From: Gemmataceae bacterium
Lineage (GTDB): Bacteria > Planctomycetota > Planctomycetia > Gemmatales > Gemmataceae
Assembly: GCA_003136315.1 (NCBI GenBank)
Contig: PLDW01000091.1
Location: forward strand, 1-48,667
Length of the DNA: 48,667 bases
Direction: 5' to 3'
Shown here: positions 25,154 through 33,329 of the stretch, piece by piece
How the letters are laid out: every line of letters starts with the position of its first letter
Position numbering within the stretch: position 1 is the first letter of the stretch
Translations under genes and position numbers: made by a program
The notes under the pieces: generated by a model
Databases searched by the model: none
Told to the model about the DNA's origin: nothing
What the model saw: the letters and a program-made list of their open reading frames with translations, nothing else

Positions 25154-26860
25154 TCAGTCCAGGCGGAAACAAACACGAAAACCGACGTAGCTGCGGCGGC
25201 TATCGGGCGTGAGGTTGTCGCGGCTCGCTGCGCGGCAGAACCTGGCGCCGCTGCCCCAGGAACCACCCCGAAGGACACGACGATCGCTTGATTGTGAGTA
25301 TTTATTCTCGCACCATTCATATCCATTCCCCGCCATGTCACACAAGCCCCACGGATGCGGCGATTTTGTCTCGTAGCTCCCCACCTCCGCCGTCCGCTCC
25401 AGATTCGGTCCCTTCACCACCCCGCCATACGGGTAATTCCCAGCACAATTCGCCTCTGTCCCATTCAGGGTGTCACCCCAGTAAAACGCCCGACCATTTC
25501 CCTTCCCACCCCGACACGCATATTCCCACTCATCCTCGTGAGGAAGAACAAACCGCCCTCGCTGACGCCCGGGGAACTCGTCCACCTTCTTCAGAAACAC
25601 CTGACAATCGTCCCACGATACCCGCTCGACCGGGAACCGGGTCGTGTCCAGCCCCTTCACGCGGTTACGATAAGCCTCATCAGACCCAGTTGCCGCGAAC
25701 GCGCTCGGGTTCGACCCCATCACCGCCGTCCACTCCCCCTGCATCACCTCATACTTCCCCAGCCAGAAACCCCGGGTCGTGAACTCCCCTCGGGCGGTTT
25801 CATTCTCGTCGTCGAGCCAGGTCGGTCGTTTCCCCTCATACTCCGTCCGGGTGATGAAGTCCTGCTCGGCCTTTGGTGACCCGAGTTGAGCCTTCCCCGC
25901 TGGCACCCAGCAGAACCGCATCTTCACCCCCTTCGTGATCTCGAAGTCCCGCTCCTCACCCCCCTTCGGCCCCTGCGCCTGTGCCGAGAACAACTCCGTC
26001 GCCGGAACCTGCCCCGCTGCCAGAACAGGCGTCTGGGTCTTGCCCTCCGGGATCAGGCCCCGGACCGTTCCCGATCGCATCCGCTTCTCGGTCTGCGAGA
26101 CCAGATCCGACCAGTACAACTCCTCGCCGCGGTCGCGTGTTTCGCGCATCACCGATAGCACCGCGTGCGTAAACACCCCGTGCTGGATCTTCGCGTCGGA
26201 CGACTCCCACGACTGCTCACCCGACGAGCAACTGAAGAGCATTGCCGTCTGACCGGTTAGCGATACCGACTGACCACCCACACCCTTCCCCTTGTTCGGG
26301 TCGTAAATCTCCCGACACGCATCCACAAGGAGCAGGTTCCGCCCTCCGCATGGCCCGAGGATGTCGTCGACCAGATGGCTCAGGCTGACCAGCGTTCCGA
26401 TATTCGCCTTCCCCTTCTTGCCGTCGGCCGGGACGAAGAATGCCTCTCGCCGCGTCTTCTTCGGGTCGGCCGGGTCTGGCACATCGTACTCCAGCCCATG
26501 CCCCGACAGCGCGACCAGCACGACATCGCCCCTGCGAACGTTGTTGGATGGAGTTGGTTGCTTCGCGACCAACTTCTCCAGGCGAGTGACCACATTCGCT
26601 CCCGTCGCGGGGTTCTCCCCCTCCGGCCCGTCTGTGAGAACCACCACCTCATCGAACCCGGCCGCCCGCAACTCCGCAGCCAGGGCTGTCACGTCCTTAT
26701 GGCAGTACCGCAGGGGATCGAATCCGTGGAGATACTCCTTCGGCCCGACCAGGAGAGCGACTTTCCGCGGCTTACGGGCCACGGGTTGGGCGAACAGGAT
26801 GTCCGCCATCGGGACAGCCGCAGCGATGCAGAGCAGGGCGACAGTAGCGAGTACGCGCAT
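25154..26860 (-). CDS. Secreted caspase-like/FGE-domain protein, DGR target 1
   Basis: A 568-aa protein with a signal peptide (MRVLATVALLCIAAAVPMAD). The caspase-like (peptidase C14) domain has catalytic His in LSGHG (H121) and Cys in DACR (C182). From about residue 300 an FGE/SUMF1-type domain follows (WVPAGKAQLGSP, FWLGKYEVMQGEW, RFVLPHEDEWEYACRGG, WGLCDMAGNGYEW). FGE/SUMF1 folds resemble C-type lectins and often serve as binding modules rather than enzymes. Residues about 527-567 are encoded by a DGR variable repeat, framed by constant RRVLRGGSW and GFRVCFRLD. The varied surface should set ligand specificity, possibly gating the protease. That link is inference. It starts at the ATG at 26860. 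Confidence 0.88.
   Translation of the reverse strand: MRVLATVALLCIAAAVPMADILFAQPVARKPRKVALLVGPKEYLHGFDPLRYCHKDVTALAAELRAAGFDEVVVLTDGPEGENPATGANVVTRLEKLVAKQPTPSNNVRRGDVVLVALSGHGLEYDVPDPADPKKTRREAFFVPADGKKGKANIGTLVSLSHLVDDILGPCGGRNLLLVDACREIYDPNKGKGVGGQSVSLTGQTAMLFSCSSGEQSWESSDAKIQHGVFTHAVLSVMRETRDRGEELYWSDLVSQTEKRMRSGTVRGLIPEGKTQTPVLAAGQVPATELFSAQAQGPKGGEERDFEITKGVKMRFCWVPAGKAQLGSPKAEQDFITRTEYEGKRPTWLDDENETARGEFTTRGFWLGKYEVMQGEWTAVMGSNPSAFAATGSDEAYRNRVKGLDTTRFPVERVSWDDCQVFLKKVDEFPGRQRGRFVLPHEDEWEYACRGGKGNGRAFYWGDTLNGTEANCAGNYPYGGVVKGPNLERTAEVGSYETKSPHPWGLCDMAGNGYEWCENKYSQSSDRRVLRGGSWGSGARFCRAASRDNLTPDSRRSYVGFRVCFRLD
25160..25282 (-). repeat. DGR variable repeat 1 (VR1)
   Basis: 123 bp, the same length as the template repeat at 42745-42867. 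In coding sense 12 of the 13 template AAC codons are changed: to GGC, AGC, GGC, TTC, AGC, GAC, CTC, AGC, CGC, AGC, TAC and GTC. Every difference is at a template adenine. The repeat ends CCTGGACTGA, where the template has CCTGCACTT. Confidence 0.93.
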
Positions 26861-26935
26861 GGGTCACCTGGAGACATGCGGAGGGGGATGCACGATTGCC
26901 CCGGCGTTCCAACCCCGTCCCAGGCGTCCCAGGGT

Positions 26936-27028
26936 TAGCACCCTGGGCTATTATCCGCGGCCCTTTTGGGGCCGAAATCCCCTTGTTTTCCGCACCAACG
27001 GTGCGGTGGATAATAGCCCAGGGTGCTA
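26936..27028. repeat. 21-bp perfect inverted repeat with nested hairpins
   Basis: Arms at 26936-26956 and 27008-27028 are perfect complements beginning TAGCACCCTGGGC. Inside are two further hairpins: CGGCCC/GGGCCG (about 26958-26974) and CCGCACC-AAC-GGTGCGG (26990-27006). The whole could fold as a cruciform. It lies 76-168 bp upstream of the DGR target 1 start codon. Confidence 0.75.
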
Positions 27029-27263
27029 CTGCATGTGACCTTTCTAAAGACACACCCGTGCAGATGCCTCCGGTTGGTCTGATGCCATCAAACCCCGGCC
27101 TCAAAGAGGCCAGCTACAGAGTGCTGTGAATGCCTTGCTGTAGCTGGCCTCTTTGAGGCCGGATTCAGGGGGCTGCCCCACGCTTCACGGGCAGTCGGCG
27201 GCCGCGCACATCGCGGCTCTGGGGTTCGGTGTCTTTTGCTAGGTCACATGCAGTAACCCTGGG
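27017..27263. repeat. MITE-like element with ~36-bp terminal inverted repeats and an internal 25-bp palindrome
   Basis: The ends 27017-27053 and 27229-27263 are imperfect inverted repeats sharing ACTGCATGTGACCT and the flanking CCCAGGG and AGACAC. Inside, 27095-27119 and 27138-27162 form a perfect 25-bp palindrome (arm begins CCGGCCTCAAAGAGG). A closely related palindrome lies at 44867-44931. No coding capacity is seen, so it would be a non-autonomous mobile repeat or a structured regulatory repeat. Confidence 0.65.
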
Positions 27264-27465
27264 ACGCCTGACATCTGACACCGGAGCCTGGGCTCACTCC
27301 AGGATAACGACCCGACCGCCGGAATGTTCCCGGAAAAATCTTCAGGAAACCCGGGAACATTCGCCCGGGGCAATCCGTTTCCCTGTTCAGTTGTTGCCAG
27401 TGGTCGTCATCGCGGCCAGAATGCACGGGCAACATCAGCAATCCCAGCACCGCCCCGAGGTGGTC

Positions 27466-29211
27466 ATGAACTCCTTGCTCCGTTTGCTCTTCACTGCCGG
27501 GGTGGTCGCCCTGACCGCCTCCAACGCTCCGGCCCAGAACCCGGCCGATGTCGCCGCGAAGGCAAGAACCGTCCTCAAAACGCACTGTTCCCGGTGCCAC
27601 AGCGGCGAGGGATCGAGCAGTGGGTATGCGTTTGATGTCACCCGCCACGACTCGCTCGTCAAGTCAGTCGACGGCGAGCCTCCACTGGTGGTTGGGAGTA
27701 GCCTCACCAAGTCCCCGCTCTGGGATGCGATTCAGAAGCGGATGCCGCAGAAGGGGTCGCCCGAGAAGGAAGCGTTTGGAGACCCCGAACGACTCGCCAT
27801 CAAGGCGTGGATCGAGGCCGGTGCATCGCCGTTCCCGGTCGCGGTCGAACGGCCGTTCATCACTCTCAAGGACGTCCTCACCGCCATCCGCGACCACCTG
27901 GCCAAGGCCCCGCAGGCGGATCGCGCGTTCCTCCGTTACTTCAGCCTCGCCCATGTCCACAATAACTCCACATTCGCCGACGAGGATCTCCGGCACCTCC
28001 GTGCCGCCCTCTCGAAGGTGCTCAATAGTCTGAGCTGGAAAGCCCCGGTGGTCGTCCCCGAGGCCGTCGACAAGCCCGGCACCATCTATGTGGTCGATAT
28101 CCGCGGGCTCGACTGGGACCGCGGCGATCTGTGGCGAAAAGTGATCGATGCCTACCCCTACGGGCTGAAATACGGGAGTCACCCGGATCGAGACCTCCGG
28201 GAACTCGACAAGGAGATGGTGCGGGAATCCGGGACCGACCTGCCGTGGGTCCGGGCCGACTGGTTTGTCGCCACCGCCAGCCGCCCGCCCCTATATCACG
28301 ACCTTCTCCAGCTTCCGAAAAACGCCAAGCAACTCGAAGAAAAGCTTGAAGTCGACATTCCGGCGAACTTCCGCCGGGACACGCTCGCCCGCGCGGGGTT
28401 CGCCCGAAGTGGGGTGAGTGGCCAGAACCGTCTCGTGGAGCGACACGACACCCCCTACGGAGCCTACTGGAAGAGCTACGACTTCCTTCCGGAGAATGGG
28501 CGAGCCAACCTCATCCGCTTCCCGCTTGGTCCCGTATTTCCTGGTAATCCCTACCTGGAGCAAGCATTCCGCCACGACGGCGGCGAGATCATCTTCCATC
28601 TACCGAACGGGCTCCAGGGGTATCTGCTCGTCAACGGGAAGGACGAGCGGATCGATACGGGACCGGTGGCAGTGGTGAGCGACGACAAGCGGGTGTCCGG
28701 AACACCCGAGATCGTGACAGGGATTTCCTGCATGGCCTGCCACCGGCATGGGATGATTCCATTCAAGGACGTTGTCCGGGAGAACTGTGCCCTCTTTGGA
28801 GAGGCTGACCAGAAAGTGAAACGACTCTACCCGCCGCAGAAAGCGATGGATGAGCGAGTGGAGGCGGATCGTCGGAAGTTCCTTTCCACCCTGGAAAAGG
28901 CGATCGGCCCGCTCATGCGAACGCCGGGTGAGCCGTTCGCGGCAGTGACGACGTTCAAGGAGCCGGTCGCGGAGGTCGCAAACGGCTATCGTCGTGGGTA
29001 TCTCGATCTGAAGGCGGTGACCGCTGAACTGTTCCTCCGGAACCCGGATGAACTACTCAAGAAGATTGGCGGAAAGCGGCTCAAGGAACTCGGTCTGGAG
29101 CCTTTGGGCCGACCCGGAGGGGTGGTCGGCCGATATCAGTGGGAGGCAATCGACGGGGTGTCACTCATGCAGGAAGTCGCCCGGGAACTCCAATTCACCC
29201 CGCTCCGCTAA
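27466..29211 (+). CDS. Secreted cytochrome-type protein with two CxxCH motifs
   Basis: A 581-aa protein. The upstream part of the open frame crosses the repeat element, so I chose the ATG at 27466. It follows CCCCGAGG and begins a signal peptide (MNSLLRLLFTAGVVALTASN). Haem-binding motifs CSRCH (about residue 43) and CMACH (about 424) lie at the start and near the end. Between them is a large domain I do not recognise (VVVPEAVDKPGTIYVVDIRG and GLQGYLLVNGKDERI stand out). It would act in the periplasm. It is the first of a same-strand group with the paralogous secreted-protein and caspase genes that follow. Confidence 0.7.
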   Translation: MNSLLRLLFTAGVVALTASNAPAQNPADVAAKARTVLKTHCSRCHSGEGSSSGYAFDVTRHDSLVKSVDGEPPLVVGSSLTKSPLWDAIQKRMPQKGSPEKEAFGDPERLAIKAWIEAGASPFPVAVERPFITLKDVLTAIRDHLAKAPQADRAFLRYFSLAHVHNNSTFADEDLRHLRAALSKVLNSLSWKAPVVVPEAVDKPGTIYVVDIRGLDWDRGDLWRKVIDAYPYGLKYGSHPDRDLRELDKEMVRESGTDLPWVRADWFVATASRPPLYHDLLQLPKNAKQLEEKLEVDIPANFRRDTLARAGFARSGVSGQNRLVERHDTPYGAYWKSYDFLPENGRANLIRFPLGPVFPGNPYLEQAFRHDGGEIIFHLPNGLQGYLLVNGKDERIDTGPVAVVSDDKRVSGTPEIVTGISCMACHRHGMIPFKDVVRENCALFGEADQKVKRLYPPQKAMDERVEADRRKFLSTLEKAIGPLMRTPGEPFAAVTTFKEPVAEVANGYRRGYLDLKAVTAELFLRNPDELLKKIGGKRLKELGLEPLGRPGGVVGRYQWEAIDGVSLMQEVARELQFTPLR

Positions 29212-29251
29212 CACCAATAAACTCGAACACACGCTCATCCAGGAGATTACG

Positions 29252-30454
29252 ATGATCATCACGTATCGATTCACGGTGATGCTGCTGGCAGTTGTAGTAA
29301 CGGCTTCTCGGGGACAGGCCGATGAAGGGGGAAGCCTCAAGGATGCGGCCGCCGAACTCGCCAAGAAGGTGCAGGAGGTTGCGAAGGGTCTCAAGCCCCC
29401 GCAGGTGGCAGTCCGGATCGGCCGGTTCACCCCGGACGGGTTGGCCGATGATCTAGGGGTGAATGGTGGTGGCTTCGAGTCCGAACTCGCAACGGCTCTT
29501 GGCGGATTTGTGAACCGTGAATCGCTGCTGGTCGTCAGTGGCGAGGTGCGGTTTCTGACCGACCCTGACAAACCCGATCTGAAGGTGATCAAGGTCAATG
29601 CCAAACTCAAGTACACCAATGGCGACGAGGTGAGTGAGTTCAAGGAGTACATCGGGTACGTCAGGAAGGTGTCTGACGTCGCCAAAATCACCGGGGCGAT
29701 CGTCGTGTTCAAGCCCGACAGTGAATACACCGGACCACCCTCTGACGGGCGGAATAAAGACCTCCAGAAGACCCTCCCACCCGGTCCCGGACGCCCGCCC
29801 GAAGTGCAGGCAGTGATCGAGGGAACGTTCGTCCGGCCCCGCAAGGAGAGTCCCTATGCGGTCGAGATCCGGAAGAAACCGCTGAACGCTCCGGGGGGTG
29901 CCTTGCCGGTCGCCGCGAGCCTGAAGGACGGATTGCCATTCGTGGGTATCGAGGGGGGGGAAGTGTACGAAGTTCGAGTGGTGAACAATTCCGATCATGA
30001 AATCGCCGTCTCGCTCGCCATTGATGGAATCGACCAGTTCACGTTCAGCAGAGACAGAGTGATGAAGGTGGGCGAAAAGCAAGAGGTGCAATTCGTGCCG
30101 GACGATAAGCCGCTCGACGGGCGACCTCCGTACAGTCATTATATCGTTCGTCCGGCAGGCGAGGTGCTGATCGTGGGGTGGCACAAGACGGCAGATCGGT
30201 CGCGAAAGGACAACGTCCTCTCCTTCCTGGTCACGGAGTACGGGAAGGGGGCAGCGTCAAAGTTCCCGACGCGAGCGCAAGGGAAGATCGGGACGATCAC
30301 AGTCGGCATCTCTCGCAGCTATGTCCCCGGCCTGAACGTTCCCCGCAGCGCATCCGAAACCGGCTTCGGACCGCCCCGGAAGGTCAAGCAAGAGGTCGTG
30401 ACCCGAAAGATCGACGACCCTCACGAGTTCATCACCATCCGGTACAACCGATGA
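29252..30454 (+). CDS. Secreted paralog family member 1 (unknown function)
   Basis: A 400-aa protein starting at the ATG at 29252 behind AGGAGA, with a signal peptide (MIITYRFTVMLLAVVVTASR). The N-terminal half (VAVRIGRFTPDGLADDLG ...) resembles domains that build a per-protein activity value from parameters. The C-terminal half carries the family core: VYEVRVVNNSDHEIAVSLAI, DGIDQFTF, VGWHKTADRS, and a GTITVG end. The same core is found at 35235, 36583 and 37825, but this member is the most diverged. It lies 40 bases after the cytochrome gene. Caspase-like genes alternate with this family, hinting at a shared process. No catalytic residues are seen. Confidence 0.65.
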   Translation: MIITYRFTVMLLAVVVTASRGQADEGGSLKDAAAELAKKVQEVAKGLKPPQVAVRIGRFTPDGLADDLGVNGGGFESELATALGGFVNRESLLVVSGEVRFLTDPDKPDLKVIKVNAKLKYTNGDEVSEFKEYIGYVRKVSDVAKITGAIVVFKPDSEYTGPPSDGRNKDLQKTLPPGPGRPPEVQAVIEGTFVRPRKESPYAVEIRKKPLNAPGGALPVAASLKDGLPFVGIEGGEVYEVRVVNNSDHEIAVSLAIDGIDQFTFSRDRVMKVGEKQEVQFVPDDKPLDGRPPYSHYIVRPAGEVLIVGWHKTADRSRKDNVLSFLVTEYGKGAASKFPTRAQGKIGTITVGISRSYVPGLNVPRSASETGFGPPRKVKQEVVTRKIDDPHEFITIRYNR

Positions 30455-30557
30455 CCAGGCCAAATGCCCTTCTTCGCGCGCGACCGCGGGTTGTCCCGTC
30501 GTCCCTCGGCGGGCACAATGACGGGTGTCCGCTCCGCCCGCGACCCGAGGTGTTGTT

Positions 30558-30881
30558 GTGTCCACCGAAATCCTGATGGCCCCGCCGGGTCGATTGGCGT
30601 CCACATTCCGAAGTCTGGCCGACCAGTGGCGGGCGGAAACTCAGTTCTTGTCGTCGACCACCGAGATCGCCATGCACTCCGCTTACCAGCGGATCATTGG
30701 GCTTGGCCCGCAGGTGATTCCGCTGATTCTGGGACAACTGGCGAAGGAACCCGGGCACTGGTTCTGGGCGTTGAAGGCCCTCACCGGGGCCGACCCCGTC
30801 GCCCCTGCGGACCGCGGCCATCTGCCTGCGATGACAGCGGCCTGGCTCCAGTGGGGGCGGGAAAACGGATGGATCGCGTGA
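30558..30881 (+). CDS. Hypothetical protein of a conserved small gene pair, first
   Basis: A protein of about 107 aa from the GTG at 30558 (an ATG at 30576 is also possible). The core HSAYQRIIGLGPQVIPLILG, then GHWFWALKALTGADPV and MTAAWLQWGRENGW, is a pattern I know from short uncharacterised bacterial proteins. It is soluble and helical. The last codons overlap the next gene as GTGA, and the two are commonly found as a pair. The pairing is reminiscent of toxin-antitoxin or small conflict modules, but no activity is recognisable. Confidence 0.65.
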   Translation: MSTEILMAPPGRLASTFRSLADQWRAETQFLSSTTEIAMHSAYQRIIGLGPQVIPLILGQLAKEPGHWFWALKALTGADPVAPADRGHLPAMTAAWLQWGRENGWIA

Positions 30882-31330
30882 ACCCCCTCGAACAGGCGTT
30901 CCCCGGGTTGATCGGGAGTGGATATCGAGTCACCAGCCCAGCAACGGATGGGTACAACTGTCTCGCCTGGGCAGCCGGGGAAGATACGCGGTGGTGGTGG
31001 CCCGACCCTGCCGGTATCGGATATTGGCCGGAGGGCATCCCAAGAGTGGAAACTCTGGAGGCGTTCCAGGCAGCCTATGAGACTCTCAGGTTCCGCCCGA
31101 CCGAGTCCCCCGACCCGCAAGTCGGGTTCGAGAAACTGGCGGTGTACGCTCGCGGCGGTCGCCCGACACACGCTGCCCGTCAACTTCCCACCGGTCGTTG
31201 GACGAGCAAACTCGGCAGCGGTCCTGACATCGAACATGCCCCGGACAACCTGGCAGGCGAGTTGTACGGGACGGTCGCCCTGATTCTGCAACGTCCGTCG
31301 CCGCACGCTGACCGGCTCGACAAGACCTGA
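30878..31330 (+). CDS. Hypothetical protein of a conserved small gene pair, second
   Basis: About 150 aa, starting at the GTG at 30878 (GTGA overlap with the preceding stop) or at the ATG at 30869. The motif NCLAWAAGEDTRWWWPDP followed by YWPEGIPR is characteristic of an uncharacterised family in which a Cys-x-Ala-Trp core sits after a Tyr-Asn (YNCLAWA), as in papain-like or NlpC-like folds. Later parts include VGFEKLAVYARGGRPTHAARQL. This His and the Cys could form a hydrolase-type pair, which is inference. It ends 51 bases before the caspase-WD40 gene. Confidence 0.6.
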   Translation: MNPLEQAFPGLIGSGYRVTSPATDGYNCLAWAAGEDTRWWWPDPAGIGYWPEGIPRVETLEAFQAAYETLRFRPTESPDPQVGFEKLAVYARGGRPTHAARQLPTGRWTSKLGSGPDIEHAPDNLAGELYGTVALILQRPSPHADRLDKT

Positions 31331-31381
31331 TGCAATTATTCGTTCCGGCCCTGATCGGCACCCTGTTCGAGGTCGTCACCC

Positions 31382-33277
31382 ATGACCTGGCATCGCACCC
31401 CGGCCTTCCTCCTCGTCGCCTTGGCCGCGGCCATCCCGTTCGTCGACCTGCTGTTCGCACAGCCGCCGACACCGACCGCGAAGGGCCGAAGAGTTGCCCT
31501 TCTGGTCGGGGTGAACGAATACACGAACCGTAACCTGGAGAATCTGAAGTACGCCGAGCGAGATATCACCGAACTTGCTGCGGTCCTCAAGTCCGCCGGC
31601 TTCGAGGTCCGGGTTCTTCTCGGGTCGGCGGACGGCACGAAGGCAGCCACCCGGCTCAATATTGAGGCCGCATTTGCTGCGGTCCTCAACGGCGTCGGGA
31701 AAGCCGATACTGTGCTCCTGGGGTTTGCCGGGCACGGACAGCAACTTTTCACAAAGGTCAAAGGGCCGGACGGGAGAGAGTCGGTCAAGGAGATCCCCTT
31801 CTTCTGCCCCAAGGAAGCCGTTCCGGCCGACCCAACCACCCTGGTGTCCCTCTCCGAGGTTCTCAAGACGCTGGACGAGAGGGGTGGGGGCCACAATCTC
31901 TTGTTGGTGGATGCCTGCCGAAACGTGGTGGACCCGAATCGCGGGAGCCGTGGCGGGATCGATGGCACCCGGGTCGAAATACAGGGAATCGGGACAGCCG
32001 CGTTCTTCTCCTGCTCCCCGCGACAGAGAGCGATGGAAACGGACAAGGCCGGTGGTGGACATGGTGTGTTTTTCCACTTCGTCATTGAGGGGCTCAAGGG
32101 GGAAGCGCGGAACCGCAAGGGACAGGTGACGTGGGACCAGCTCATCCCGTACGTCAAGCGGAACGTGAAAGAGGAACTCCCGAACTGGTTCTCTGACCTG
32201 CCGGAGAGCGAACGGCAGGTTCCGGTTTCGATCGGAAATGTTGGCGACGACCCGGTCCTGGTCACGGGAATCCGGACCGCATTCTCTCCAGAGTTGACAC
32301 TGGATCATCTACCAGCTGATCGAGTTCAGATCCTCAAACAGTATCCTAACACTTTCCGCGGCCTGACATTTACCCGAGGTAACCGCTGGCTCGTTGCACT
32401 CCTGCGAGGAAATGGAACCGAGTTCACCCCACCCGACGATCCGCGCACCTCTCGACCCGAGGTCGTGGTCTGGGATCTGGTGTCGCGGACCGAAATCCGC
32501 CGGTGGACCATCCGCTCCGGGGTGGCCTGAAGCCTCGCTTGCTCGCCCGACGGTCGTCGGGCTTACGTTGGCTGCAACGACGGAATCATCCGGATCATCA
32601 ATCTGGAGAATGGCAAGGAAGTTGACCAACTGAATGACCACGTGGGTTGCATCCTCTGCCTGGACCAGACACCCGACGGCAAGACGTTAGTCTCGGGTGG
32701 GACTGACAAGATCGTTCGGGTGTGGGATCTGAAGACCGGCAAGGTGACCGCTCGGTTCCGAGGCCACTCGGGCGAGATTGGATTTCTCCGAATCGCCTCC
32801 CACGGGAATTGGGTGGCCAGTGCCGCCGAGGGGGCCGAGGTGTTCAAGGTCTGGAAGACAACAAGCGGGGAGCAACTCGAAGTGCTCAAAGGGCATACGG
32901 GGAAAATCTCCGGATTGGACATCACGCCCGAGGCATCGTTTTTCGTGTCAGTTGGGTCGACGGAGTCCGAGATCCGCGTCTGGAATGCAGTCGAGCAGAA
33001 GCAACTGGAGCCCATTCCGGGTCCACCCTTCGCCCGCCCGATGGGCGGACCGGATGTTACGTATTTCGGGGTCTCGTTTCTCCACGATGGGAGATCGATT
33101 GCAACTTTGGGAGGTGATTCCAATCTGCGGATCTATCCTTCCGAAAAAGATCAACAGATAAAAACGATTAAATTACCATACGCTGGATATCGGATGATTT
33201 CGTCGCCCGATGGCGAAGTCCTGGCCCTCGGTCTGGAATCTGGACGACTCGCCATCGTCCGGATTCCCGCACGCTGA
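31382..33277 (+). pseudogene. Secreted caspase-like/WD40 protein interrupted by an in-frame TGA
   Basis: The frame starts at an ATG with a signal peptide (MTWHRTPAFLLVALAAAIPF). Caspase catalytic residues are present: His in FAGHG (H118) and Cys in DACR (C179). After residue 300 the protein turns into WD40-type repeats. At 32528-32530 a TGA ends the frame after WTIRSGVA, yet the same frame continues with SLACSPDGRRAYVG and four more WD-type blades (VSGGTDKIVRVWDLKTGK, SEIRVWNAVEQKQ) until the stop at 33277. Without the TGA the product would have 631 aa. One changed base (TGG, CGA or GGA to TGA) explains it. The truncated 382-aa product keeps the whole protease domain and might still work. Confidence 0.8.
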
Positions 33278-33329
33278 CGGGGCCGACCTCGTGTTCATCT
33301 TGAACCGGGACTCATTTCCGAGGCGAACG

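Larger units (their letters stand above)
26861..27465. other. 605-bp intergenic region packed with nested inverted repeats
   Basis: No gene is seen. It holds the promoter side of the DGR target 1 gene and the palindromes described at 26936-27028 and 27017-27263. AAAAATCTTCAGGAAACC-type AT-richer sequence follows before the cytochrome gene start at 27466. Confidence 0.55.

Noticed and set aside
32528..32530. TGA read as selenocysteine
   Set aside because: WD40 repeats have no reason for selenocysteine here, and no suitable hairpin was evident just after the codon. A point mutation is simpler.
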